From positions 1 to 36,864 of the forward strand of contig JBDLRN010000062.1 in assembly GCA_039800005.1 (NCBI GenBank): a stretch of 36,864 bases of DNA. The letters run 5' to 3'. Positions 15,564 through 22,310 of the stretch are shown here, in pieces (within the stretch, counting starts at the first letter, position 1; each line of letters starts with the position of its first letter). The DNA comes from Casp-actino8 sp039800005 (GTDB lineage: Bacteria > Actinomycetota > Acidimicrobiia > Acidimicrobiales > Ilumatobacteraceae). The position numbers were made by a program, and so were the translations under genes. The notes below the pieces were generated by a model. The model was not told the origin of the DNA. It saw only the letters and a program-made list of their open reading frames with translations, and ran no database searches.

Positions 15564-17407
15564 CCGTTCAGCGTCAACGAGCGGGTCGATGTCGGCCCGG
15601 TTCCGTGTTCGTTGCGTGGAGTGGCGGTGACGGTGAGTGGTGTGCTGGTGGGCAGAGAGATCAGTTCGCAGACGCGCAGCCCGAACACTTCGCCGGATTG
15701 GTTGCATGTCGTTGTCGCGGCATTCAGTGCGTATTCGTAGGCGGTGGCATGCTCGGCCGGGCGATGGATCAGCCAGGCGGTGGTGCAGGTGCGGCACAAG
15801 AAGTTGGCGAACACGACGAATTCGGGGATCGCGCCCGGGAGCGGTTGCCACGTGGCGGTGAGGTCGAGGTTCGATGCCACGAAGGAGCGCTTCTGGCCGT
15901 CGGACGGATCGGTGAGGAGGGGCAACTCGGCGGGTTCACCCGTCGCGGTGTCGCTCCAGCCGGTGAAGACATGGCCGGGACGAGTGCAGTCGGTGTCATT
16001 GGGGAGGTAGCGATAACCGACGAACACGGATGTCCACGGCGTCGAACGGCTCGATTCGTCGATGCAGGTGCCGCCAGCCGGATCGAGAGTGGCTCGGTAC
16101 ACGGGTACGACGGTGGGACGGGGTCGGAAACGCGCGACGACGACGTCGTACTTCGTACCTTCGTAGGAATATCCTGAGGCGACGACGGAACCGTCGGGCA
16201 ACACGGCTCCATCGAAGAAGAAGTCCGCGTCGGGGCCGAGTTGTCGAAGAACGTGACCACCGTCTCCGAAACTGGTGTCGAGGTCCCCGGAGGCAGTGAA
16301 GCGGGTGAGGAGCAGGCCATAACTCAGATTCGGCTGCTGTGCACTGCCGATGACGACGATTCGGCCGTCGGCGGTCAGTGCTGCTGAACCCACCAGGTGG
16401 TGGGCGTAGCCCAATTGCGACACCGACAACCCATTGGCACCGAAAGCCGGATCGAGCGAGCCGTCATTCAGAAGACGCACAAGGACGATCTTGTTGGGAA
16501 GAGGGAAATTCGTCATCCCGGCGACGAGGATGCTTCCATCGGGTCGAACGACCACGTCGCCGGTACTCGAAGTATCCGATCCGACTGCGATGATGGCCCG
16601 GCCCTGTACGCCGAAACTCAGGTCGAGAGCGCCTGCCGTCGTGTAGCGACTGATCGACATGTCGGAGGCTGCACCTTGTTGCGCATATCCCGCCAGGACG
16701 TACCGACCGTTGGCGTCGATCTCGATGGAGCGAACGAAGTCGTTTCCGTTGGCGAGAGGCTGTACGACGATCCCATCGGTGTCGAAGGTCGTGTCCGGAA
16801 GGCCGTTCGCGGTCAAGCGAACGAGAACTGCATTGGCGTCGTTTGCGACGTAGGTATACCCCGCCGCAACGATTCGATCGTCCGGGTGAAGGGCGACGGA
16901 CTGAAAGATCTCCTCGTCACCGGTCAGGTCGAGGGTCAGAAGACCAGGTGTCGGTCCTGCGGAATTGAAGTTGGGGTCGAGCGATCCATCGGAGCGGAAG
17001 CGAGCGATGGATGCGTACCTGTTCGGAAAGACGTAGTGGAAGCCGACCACGACGATGCGACCGACGGAGTCGATCGCAATGTCGTTGATCGTTCGTTCGG
17101 CGCCGTCGAACGTCGGAATGCTCACACCGCCAGTTCCGAAAGTGGGGTCGAGGGTTCCGTCGGCCTCGTATCGAGCGATCATGAAGTGTCGCGTGGTCCC
17201 ACTGAGGATGGCGTAGCCCGCGACGACGATCTTCCCGTCGGGTTGCACGGCCAAGGAGCGACCCTGCGAGTCGTCGATTCCGACTGATGTCGTCGTGAGC
17301 CACTCGACGTCGATCGGCTCGGCGGAGAGAGGCGACGGGGCCAGGGTCAGGCCCATCGTGAGGAGGAGGGATGCGATCGAGATTCGACGTCGGTGGAGGG
17401 AGGTCAC
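15560..17407 (-). CDS. Secreted delta-60 repeat (seven-bladed beta-propeller) protein
   Basis: A protein of 615 residues. It opens with a signal peptide (ISIASLLLTMGLTLAPSPLSA, predicted cleavage after SA). Residues about 45-430 hold seven copies of the delta-60 repeat, each with a strand like SLAVQPDGKIVVAGYA followed by a block like RYEADGTLDPTFGTGG. The seven strand cores read AVQPDGKI, AIDSVGRI, ALHPDDRI, EIDANGRY, VVRPDGSI, ALTADGRI and VLPDGSV. A Cys-containing region follows with HVFTGWSD, similar to InlB B-repeats. The protein ends in a fibronectin-like stretch, LTVTATPRNEHGTGPTSTRSL. It is probably an extracellular or wall-associated protein of unknown ligand. The GTG at 17407 is supported by TACACT 6 bases upstream. 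Longer in-frame starts would enter the preceding gene. Confidence 0.82.
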   Translation of the reverse strand: MTSLHRRRISIASLLLTMGLTLAPSPLSAEPIDVEWLTTTSVGIDDSQGRSLAVQPDGKIVVAGYAILSGTTRHFMIARYEADGTLDPTFGTGGVSIPTFDGAERTINDIAIDSVGRIVVVGFHYVFPNRYASIARFRSDGSLDPNFNSAGPTPGLLTLDLTGDEEIFQSVALHPDDRIVAAGYTYVANDANAVLVRLTANGLPDTTFDTDGIVVQPLANGNDFVRSIEIDANGRYVLAGYAQQGAASDMSISRYTTAGALDLSFGVQGRAIIAVGSDTSSTGDVVVRPDGSILVAGMTNFPLPNKIVLVRLLNDGSLDPAFGANGLSVSQLGYAHHLVGSAALTADGRIVVIGSAQQPNLSYGLLLTRFTASGDLDTSFGDGGHVLRQLGPDADFFFDGAVLPDGSVVASGYSYEGTKYDVVVARFRPRPTVVPVYRATLDPAGGTCIDESSRSTPWTSVFVGYRYLPNDTDCTRPGHVFTGWSDTATGEPAELPLLTDPSDGQKRSFVASNLDLTATWQPLPGAIPEFVVFANFLCRTCTTAWLIHRPAEHATAYEYALNAATTTCNQSGEVFGLRVCELISLPTSTPLTVTATPRNEHGTGPTSTRSLTLNG

Positions 17408-17413
17408 CCCGCA

Positions 17414-17419
17414 AGTGTA
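17414..17419 (-). promoter_or_regulatory. Leaderless -10 (TACACT) for the delta-60 repeat gene
   Basis: On the minus strand TACACT ends 6 bases before the GTG at 17407. It lies in the 31-base gap after the FadH/OYE stop, so this gene has its own promoter at the end of the mftABC unit. Confidence 0.55.
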
Positions 17420-17438
17420 CGGGAATCCAATTGGTGTT

Positions 17439-19328
17439 TCAGCCCATCGAACGCGCGGCGCGACGGCCTTCCAAGATCGCTTCGAGCAACGTGCGCGGCG
17501 CCACGGCGTCGCCGACCAGGTGCTGTGCCTCGGGCATCGGATCGGTGGGCAGGCGGAACCCGGCGTCGACCACGGCCGAACCGTCGACGGTGCGAATCTC
17601 TCCCGAGAACCGATCTTGAACGCGCACGCGCACACCGGAGTCAGCCGGTTCGACGGCCCGCACCACCGCCCGCTTCACCACATGTGCGCCGCGCTGAGCG
17701 AGCCGCACGTTGGCCGGGGCCAGGTCTCCGGTTCGTGACAACTCGTTACCGGCGATGTTGTCGGGTGTCACGAGAATCGCGCGCTCGCCGAGTTCCTCGG
17801 CCAAGGCGACGCCGATCGGACCCCCGATCGGATCGAGGACGACGATTGTTCCGTGGTCGGGAAGCGACGCCGAACCGCGACGCAGATCGGCCACGTCGAT
17901 CACCGGCGTGGCGACGGTGTAGTCGGGAATTCCGCGGCGCGAGCCGGTGGCCTGGATGACCACGTCGAAGTCCTTGCTGCGTGACGCAACGGCCGACGCA
18001 TCGACACCGGTCTCGATGGTCACCCCGAGTCGACGGCACTCGCGCTCCAGCCAGTCGACGAGCGAGGCACCCGGCCCGGCGACTCGCGCGAGTCCGCCGA
18101 CGGACGACGCCGTGTCGACGACGGTGACGGAGTGGCCGCGGGTGGCAGCGACACGCGCCGTCTCGAGTCCGGCCGGACCACCACCGATCACGAGCATCCG
18201 CTTGGGCGTGAAGGCCTTCTCGTACCAATCGGGATCGTCGGACTCGTGTCCCGACGACGGCTCGCCCACACACGACACGATCGGATTGCGCGCGTCGCGC
18301 ACCTGGCACGTCTGGTTGCAGCGAATGCACGGTCGGATGCGATCGATCTCGTCGGCTCGCACCTTGGCCACGAGATCGGGATCGGCGATCTGCGCCCTCG
18401 TCATCTCCACGCCGTCGCACACGGCGTCGCCGACGGCCCACTCGGCCTGGCCCACGTCGACGATCGAACCTTGGAGGAACACTGCGGTCGACGTCGGAAC
18501 GGCGGCCCGCACTGCACGACACACGTCGATGTTGAAACCGGTGGGTTCGTGGAAGTCGGGGCGGGTCTTCTCGGCCGAGAAGATCGCTCCGCGCACCACC
18601 ACGATGTAGTCGAGTCCGCATGTCGCGAGATCGGCGGCGATTTCCGGTGCCATGTCGGGGGTGATGCCGGCCCACGGTGCGAGTTCGTCGCACGACAGAC
18701 GCAGGCCGACGATCGACGAACCCACGGCGGCGCGCACGACGCGGATCACCTCGCGCGCGAAGGCGAGTTTGTCGGCCCATTCGTCGCCGCGATGGTTGGT
18801 GAGGCCCGACATGAACTGGCGCACCAGGCTGTGCTGACCGGCGTTGATCTCGACGCCGTCGACACCTGAGGCCACGGCGAGGCGAGCCGCCTCGGCGAAA
18901 CCGTCGAGCACCGCGCGTACGTCGTCGGGCTCCATCCACTTCGGAACCTCGCGGGTGTTGACCTCGGGAACACGTGACGGTGCCCAGAGCGGTAGCTGCG
19001 AATAGGCCGACGATCCTTGGCCGCCGGCGTGATCGAGCGACGCGATCACCAGCGAGCCGTGGCGATGACAGGCCTCGGCGATCGCTCGCCAGTCGTCACC
19101 GCAACGCGATGCGAGAGGCGCTCGTTCGTACGGCCAGTCGCTCTCGTGAACGCTTGCACCTTCGACGACCACGATGCCGCAGCCCCCACGAGCCCGACGT
19201 TCGTAGTACGCGACGTGACGGCTCGTGAGTCGACGGTCGTCGTCGCCCAGGTTGGTGACGTGCGGACCGAACATCACCCGGTTCGGCGCCGTGTGCGCGC
19301 CGAGCGACAACGTCTCGGTGAGGCGCAT
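17439..19328 (-). CDS. Mycofactocin-system FadH/OYE family oxidoreductase (second copy, coupled to mftC)
   Basis: A protein of 629 residues with the same plan as the copy at 10744: OYE barrel, 4Fe-4S motif C-x2-C-x3-C-x11-C in CIRCNQTCQVRDARNP, and an FAD fold at MLVIGGGPAGLETARVAATRG. The barrel is diverged. The usual RTDEYGGS is RGDEWADK, and AGQHSLVRQFMSGLTN stands where the first copy has CSHSSIVRGFLSPATN. Its ATG shares one base with the mftC stop (TGATG), so it is translated with MftC. That makes a direct role in mycofactocin maturation or reduction likely. An mftD gene is not found at this position, where mycobacteria carry it. The NAD(P)-binding half looks partly degenerate, so a hydride donor other than NAD(P)H is possible. 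Confidence 0.85.
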   Translation of the reverse strand: MRLTETLSLGAHTAPNRVMFGPHVTNLGDDDRRLTSRHVAYYERRARGGCGIVVVEGASVHESDWPYERAPLASRCGDDWRAIAEACHRHGSLVIASLDHAGGQGSSAYSQLPLWAPSRVPEVNTREVPKWMEPDDVRAVLDGFAEAARLAVASGVDGVEINAGQHSLVRQFMSGLTNHRGDEWADKLAFAREVIRVVRAAVGSSIVGLRLSCDELAPWAGITPDMAPEIAADLATCGLDYIVVVRGAIFSAEKTRPDFHEPTGFNIDVCRAVRAAVPTSTAVFLQGSIVDVGQAEWAVGDAVCDGVEMTRAQIADPDLVAKVRADEIDRIRPCIRCNQTCQVRDARNPIVSCVGEPSSGHESDDPDWYEKAFTPKRMLVIGGGPAGLETARVAATRGHSVTVVDTASSVGGLARVAGPGASLVDWLERECRRLGVTIETGVDASAVASRSKDFDVVIQATGSRRGIPDYTVATPVIDVADLRRGSASLPDHGTIVVLDPIGGPIGVALAEELGERAILVTPDNIAGNELSRTGDLAPANVRLAQRGAHVVKRAVVRAVEPADSGVRVRVQDRFSGEIRTVDGSAVVDAGFRLPTDPMPEAQHLVGDAVAPRTLLEAILEGRRAARSMG

Positions 19329-20455
19329 CAGGACGCTGTGACCGGCTTGCGAACCAAGCGAACGGGTTTGGTGTGATCCATGCTCGGCTTGGGAGCCGAA
19401 CCGGGAACGACCGTCTGCAATGCATGTTCGCCCTCGCCGCCCACACATTCGGGGTCGGGGCCGTCGAGCGGCAGGCCGGTGAAGAACTTGGCCGCCATGC
19501 ATCCGCCCTGACAGGCGTCGTAGGCGCCGCACGACGCGCAGGCACCAGCCGACTGCGGCTCACGCAGCGAGCGGAAGAGATCGCTCTCTTTCCACACCTT
19601 GGCGAAACCGCCCGGGTCGCGCACGTTGCCGGCGCGAAACTCGTCGTGGATCACGAACGGGCACGCGTACACGTCGCCGATCGGATCGATGAGGCACACC
19701 ACGCGACCTGCTCCGCACATGTTGAGACCGGGCAGCGGATCACCGAGCGCATTCAGGTGGAAGAACGAGTCGCCGGTGAGCACGTTCTCGCCGTGAGCCA
19801 TCAACCAGTCGTAGATCTGACGTTGCTGGCCGAGCGTGGGGTGCAACTCGTGCCACGTGTCGGCACCACGGCCGGCCGGGCGCAGACGCGTGACGCGCAA
19901 CTGCGCACCGTACGAATCGGCGAGATCCTTGAAGGCATCGAGTTGCGGCACGTTGTGGCGCGTGACGACGACCGAGATCTTGAACGGACCGAAGCCGGCC
20001 GACGCCAGATTGTCCATCGCCGTGCGCGCCATGCGGTACGAGCCGGCACCGCGCACCGCGTCGTTGGTCGCCTCGTCGACGCCGTCGAGGCTGATCTGGA
20101 TGTCGAGGTAGTCCATGGCGGCCAGACGACGTGCCTTGTCGGTGTCGATGAAGGCGCCGTTGGTGGAGAACTTCACCCCGATGCCGTTGCCCACCGAGTA
20201 TTCGACCAGGTCGAAGAAGTCGCGACGCACCATCGGCTCGCCGCCGCCGATGTTGATGTAGAAGACCTGAAGGTCGCGCAACTCGTCGAGCACGTGCATC
20301 GCCTCGACTGTCGACAACTCGCGCGGGTCGCGCTGGCCACTCGACGACAAGCAGTGCACGCACTGCAGATTGCAGGCGTAGGTCAGCTCCCAGGTGAGGC
20401 AGATCGGCGCATCGAGTCCGCCTTTGAGTTGTTCAACGAGGGGCTGGACGCTCAC
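19328..20455 (-). CDS. mftC: Mycofactocin radical SAM maturase MftC
   Basis: A protein of 375 residues. MftC uses AdoMet radicals to decarboxylate the C-terminal Tyr of MftA and cross-link it to the preceding Val. The radical-SAM cluster motif is C28-x3-C32-x2-C35 in LTYACNLQCVHCLSSSG, followed by YINIGGGEPMVR. The C-terminal SPASM domain has the cysteines of CGAGRVVCLIDPIGDVYACPF and CASCGAYDACQGGCMAAKFF. The stretch ending GGCMAAKFFTGLPLDGPDPEC agrees almost exactly with mycobacterial MftC. The GTG at 20455 lies 23 bases inside mftB, so the genes are coupled. The last base of the coding frame overlaps the FadH/OYE ATG. Confidence 0.96.
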   Translation of the reverse strand: MSVQPLVEQLKGGLDAPICLTWELTYACNLQCVHCLSSSGQRDPRELSTVEAMHVLDELRDLQVFYINIGGGEPMVRRDFFDLVEYSVGNGIGVKFSTNGAFIDTDKARRLAAMDYLDIQISLDGVDEATNDAVRGAGSYRMARTAMDNLASAGFGPFKISVVVTRHNVPQLDAFKDLADSYGAQLRVTRLRPAGRGADTWHELHPTLGQQRQIYDWLMAHGENVLTGDSFFHLNALGDPLPGLNMCGAGRVVCLIDPIGDVYACPFVIHDEFRAGNVRDPGGFAKVWKESDLFRSLREPQSAGACASCGAYDACQGGCMAAKFFTGLPLDGPDPECVGGEGEHALQTVVPGSAPKPSMDHTKPVRLVRKPVTAS

Positions 20456-20747
20456 GGACGATCTCCGATGATTCGAGGGACGACAGGGCGGTGACGAACG
20501 ACGGCCACCGATCGGGACTCACGCCGCACGCGTCGAGGGTGTCGGCGAGAGTGGCGTGCCGTTCGAGGTTCTTCACGACCGACACCACGTCGGGGTGCTT
20601 CAAGAAGATGAGGCGGCGGTTCCCGTAGTGGTAGGCCAGAGCACCGAAGGGTTCGGGGCGAACGGCCACCTGGGGGTGGAGTTCGAGCCTCGAGTCGAGC
20701 GCGACGGCCACGGCAGGGGACGGATATCGGATCAGTAGACGCCGCAC
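20433..20747 (-). CDS. mftB: Mycofactocin precursor-binding protein MftB
   Basis: A protein of 104 residues with the PqqD-like peptide-recognition (RRE) fold that presents MftA to MftC. Diagnostic segments are LHPQVAVRPEPFGALAYHYGNRR and LIFLKHPDVVSVV, which closely match known MftB. The start is a GTG at 20747, overlapping the last 16 bases of mftA. The gene overlaps mftC by 23 bases. It follows mftA in the order seen in mycobacteria. Confidence 0.93.
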   Translation of the reverse strand: MRRLLIRYPSPAVAVALDSRLELHPQVAVRPEPFGALAYHYGNRRLIFLKHPDVVSVVKNLERHATLADTLDACGVSPDRWPSFVTALSSLESSEIVRERPAPR

Positions 20748-20896
20748 ATGCCGTCGATCGAGATCTCTTCGATGAGCAACTCGTCGGCGGCGGCGTTGGC
20801 GGACGACTCGATGACGGCCTGATCGGAGCCGAGGCGGGCGCCGGAGAGAGCGGACGTGTCGTCGGCGGTCACGGTGGGGGTCACGGTGCTGTCCAT
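20732..20896 (-). CDS. mftA: Mycofactocin precursor peptide MftA
   Basis: A peptide of 54 residues (ATG at 20896) that ends in IDGMCGVY, the invariant C-terminus of mycofactocin precursors. The final Val53-Tyr54 becomes the redox core after MftC and MftE action. The upstream part is an acidic leader (AADELLIEEIS) likely contacted by MftB. No residue follows the Tyr. A longer open frame on the same strand runs up to 22228, but it is antisense to the first alcohol dehydrogenase and is not real. TACGCT 6 bases before the ATG suggests a leaderless mRNA for the mftA-mftB-mftC-FadH/OYE operon. Only one mftA copy is seen. Confidence 0.95.
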   Translation of the reverse strand: MDSTVTPTVTADDTSALSGARLGSDQAVIESSANAAADELLIEEISIDGMCGVY

Positions 20897-20902
20897 GCGA
20901 GA

Positions 20903-20908
20903 AGCGTA
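20903..20908 (-). promoter_or_regulatory. Leaderless -10 (TACGCT) of the mftABC operon
   Basis: On the minus strand TACGCT ends 6 bases before the mftA ATG at 20896. It lies in the 90-base divergent region shared with the first alcohol dehydrogenase. Confidence 0.6.
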
Positions 20909-20931
20909 CAACCGACCCGGCCGAGGGGGAC

Positions 20932-20937
20932 TACCGT
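20932..20937 (+). promoter_or_regulatory. -10 (TACCGT) of the first alcohol dehydrogenase
   Basis: TACCGT begins 55 bases before the ATG at 20987, implying a leader of about 43 bases. The second alcohol dehydrogenase has TAGCGT at the identical distance, and both are followed by a related TCGG(G)TCGTTG string, so the two promoters look paralogous. Confidence 0.5.
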
Positions 20938-20952
20938 TCGGGTCGTTGGTTC

Positions 20953-20967
20953 GGCCACCTGGTGGCC
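20953..20967 (+). promoter_or_regulatory. Leader hairpin of the first alcohol dehydrogenase
   Basis: GGCCACCTGGTGGCC is a perfect inverted repeat (6-3-6, with the middle also able to pair) inside the predicted leader, 19 bases before the ATG. The second dehydrogenase leader has a hairpin of the same size but other sequence at 22280-22294. It could act as an RNA structure or as a dimeric repressor site. Confidence 0.5.
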
Positions 20968-20975
20968 CCGGGGAA

Positions 20976-20982
20976 AAGGGGA
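20976..20982 (+). promoter_or_regulatory. Strong Shine-Dalgarno (AAGGGGA) of the first alcohol dehydrogenase
   Basis: AAGGGGA ends 4 bases before the ATG at 20987. Most other transcription-unit starts in the window lack such a site. Confidence 0.7.
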
Positions 20983-20986
20983 TCTC

Positions 20987-22096
20987 ATGAAGACCAAGGC
21001 AGCAGTGTTGTGGGAAGTCGGCGCACCGTGGAGCATCGAAGAGATCGAACTCGACGCGCCCAAGGCCGGTGAGGTGCTGGTCGAGATGAAGGCGTCGGGA
21101 ATGTGCCACTCCGACGAGCACCTGGTGACGGGTGATCTGCCCTTCGCCTTGCCCATCATCGGCGGTCACGAAGGGGCCGGCATCGTGCGCGAGGTCGGCG
21201 AGGGTGTGAGTTGGCTCGCTCCCGGCGATCACGTGGTCTTCGGTTTCATCCCGTCGTGCGGTCGGTGCCCGAGCTGTTCGACCGGCCATCAGAACCTGTG
21301 CGATCTCGGCGCGCTCATGGGCGGCGGTCGTCAGATCACCGACGGCGGTGCACGTCATCACGCCAAGGGACAGGACCTCGGTCTCATGTGTCTGCTCGGA
21401 ACGTTCGCCCACCACACGGTCGTCAACGAGGCGTCGTGCATCAAGATCGACAACGACCTGCCGCTCGACAAGATGTGCTTGCTCGGTTGCGGTGTGGTCA
21501 CCGGTTGGGGATCGTCGGTGTACGCGGCGCAGGTGAAGCCCGGTGACACCGTGGCCGTCGTCGGCGTGGGTGGCATCGGCGCCAACGCGATCCAGGGTGC
21601 GCGTCTCGCCGGCGCGAAGCGCATCGTGGCGATCGATCCGATCGAGTTCAAGCGCGAGAAGGCGATGGAGTTCGGCGCCACGCACACGGCGTCGTCGATG
21701 GCCGAAGCGATTCCGCTGTTGAAGGACATCACGTGGGGCACGATGGCCAACAAGGTCATCATGACCATGGGTGTGGGCGACGGTCAGGTTCTCGCCGAGG
21801 CGATGGCTCTGGCGTCCAAGCGCGGTCGCGTGGTGGTGACCAACATTCACCCGGCCCTCGAGATGACGGCCAACGTGAACCTGCTCGACGTGACCCTCAT
21901 GGAGAAGCAGATCGTCGGCTCGCTGTTCGGCTCGGGCAACCCGCGCGCCGACATTCCGAAGTTGGCGAGCCTGTACCGCGAGGGTCAGCTCGACCTCGAC
22001 GGTCTCGTCACCCGCACCTACCCCCTCGAAGGGGTCAACGACGGGTACGAGGCCATGCGCAAGGGCGAGAACATCCGCGGCGTCCTCGTCTTCTAA
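20987..22096 (+). CDS. NDMA-dependent (mycofactocin-linked) zinc alcohol dehydrogenase, first copy
   Basis: A protein of 369 residues of the zinc MDR superfamily, in the group called NDMA-dependent alcohol dehydrogenases. These hold NAD tightly and need an external acceptor, in vivo thought to be mycofactocin. Catalytic zinc ligands are in GMCHSDEHLVTGD, GGHEGAG and LGCGVVTGWG. Structural zinc cysteines are in CGRCPSCSTGHQNLC. The nucleotide fold VGVGGIGANAIQGA is followed by VAIDP, an Asp that favours NAD. It is divergent from mftA with 90 bases between the starts, the clearest context link to mycofactocin here. A Shine-Dalgarno and a structured leader precede it. The palindromic element at 22097 begins directly after its TAA. 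The substrate (primary alcohol or other) cannot be told from sequence. Confidence 0.93.
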   Translation: MKTKAAVLWEVGAPWSIEEIELDAPKAGEVLVEMKASGMCHSDEHLVTGDLPFALPIIGGHEGAGIVREVGEGVSWLAPGDHVVFGFIPSCGRCPSCSTGHQNLCDLGALMGGGRQITDGGARHHAKGQDLGLMCLLGTFAHHTVVNEASCIKIDNDLPLDKMCLLGCGVVTGWGSSVYAAQVKPGDTVAVVGVGGIGANAIQGARLAGAKRIVAIDPIEFKREKAMEFGATHTASSMAEAIPLLKDITWGTMANKVIMTMGVGDGQVLAEAMALASKRGRVVVTNIHPALEMTANVNLLDVTLMEKQIVGSLFGSGNPRADIPKLASLYREGQLDLDGLVTRTYPLEGVNDGYEAMRKGENIRGVLVF

Positions 22097-22249
22097 CCGG
22101 TGTTCTGGTGAGGATTTTTGACCGTATAGGTCAAGATCCCGCACCAGATTCCCCGGTCGGGCCCGACCTAGCGAACACTTCCTGCCACCCCGGAGAATCT
22201 GGTGCACCTTTTTGACCCCGGCGGTCAAAAATCCTCACCAGAACACCGG
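22097..22249. repeat. 153-base palindromic element (MITE-like) between the two alcohol dehydrogenases
   Basis: A perfect 28-base inverted repeat forms the ends (22097-22124 and 22222-22249). The similarity between the arms continues inwards with gaps of mismatch: GGTCAA, then GCACCAGATTC, then CCGG are shared, giving arms of about 60 bases. Each arm contains a sub-hairpin: TTGACC/GGTCAA with a 5-base loop at 22118-22134, and TTTTTGACC/GGTCAAAAA with a 5-base loop at 22209-22231. The centre has a 14-base perfect palindrome at 22155-22168. No gene fits inside and no target-site duplication is obvious. It may be a non-autonomous mobile element or a structured transcript segment that ends or stabilises the first dehydrogenase mRNA. 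Confidence 0.85.
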
Positions 22250-22255
22250 GGTGGC

Positions 22256-22261
22256 TAGCGT
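22256..22261 (+). promoter_or_regulatory. -10 (TAGCGT) of the second alcohol dehydrogenase
   Basis: TAGCGT begins 55 bases before the ATG at 22311, the same spacing as for the first copy. Any -35 would lie inside the right arm of the palindromic element. Confidence 0.5.
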
Positions 22262-22279
22262 TTCGGTCGTTGCATCGAC

Positions 22280-22294
22280 GGCGTCTGTGACGCC
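22280..22294 (+). promoter_or_regulatory. Leader hairpin of the second alcohol dehydrogenase
   Basis: GGCGTC-TGT-GACGCC is a perfect 6-3-6 inverted repeat, 16 bases before the ATG. It matches in size and position the hairpin in the first dehydrogenase leader while the paired bases differ. Confidence 0.5.
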
Positions 22295-22299
22295 AGATC

Positions 22300-22306
22300 A
22301 GGGGGA
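22300..22306 (+). promoter_or_regulatory. Shine-Dalgarno (AGGGGGA) of the second alcohol dehydrogenase
   Basis: AGGGGGA ends 4 bases before the ATG at 22311, so it decides this start over upstream in-frame codons. Confidence 0.65.
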
Positions 22307-22310
22307 TGAC

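Noticed and set aside
20897..22228. Upstream extension of the mftA frame to about 498 residues
   Set aside because: The extension is antisense to the first alcohol dehydrogenase and begins in the palindromic element. A promoter-like hexamer directly before the 54-codon ATG supports the short peptide.
22209..22231. TTTTTGACC/GGTCAAAAA hairpin as a simple intrinsic terminator of the first dehydrogenase
   Set aside because: The stem is AT-rich at its base and has no following U-tract of its own. It is better seen as one part of the larger 153-base palindrome.
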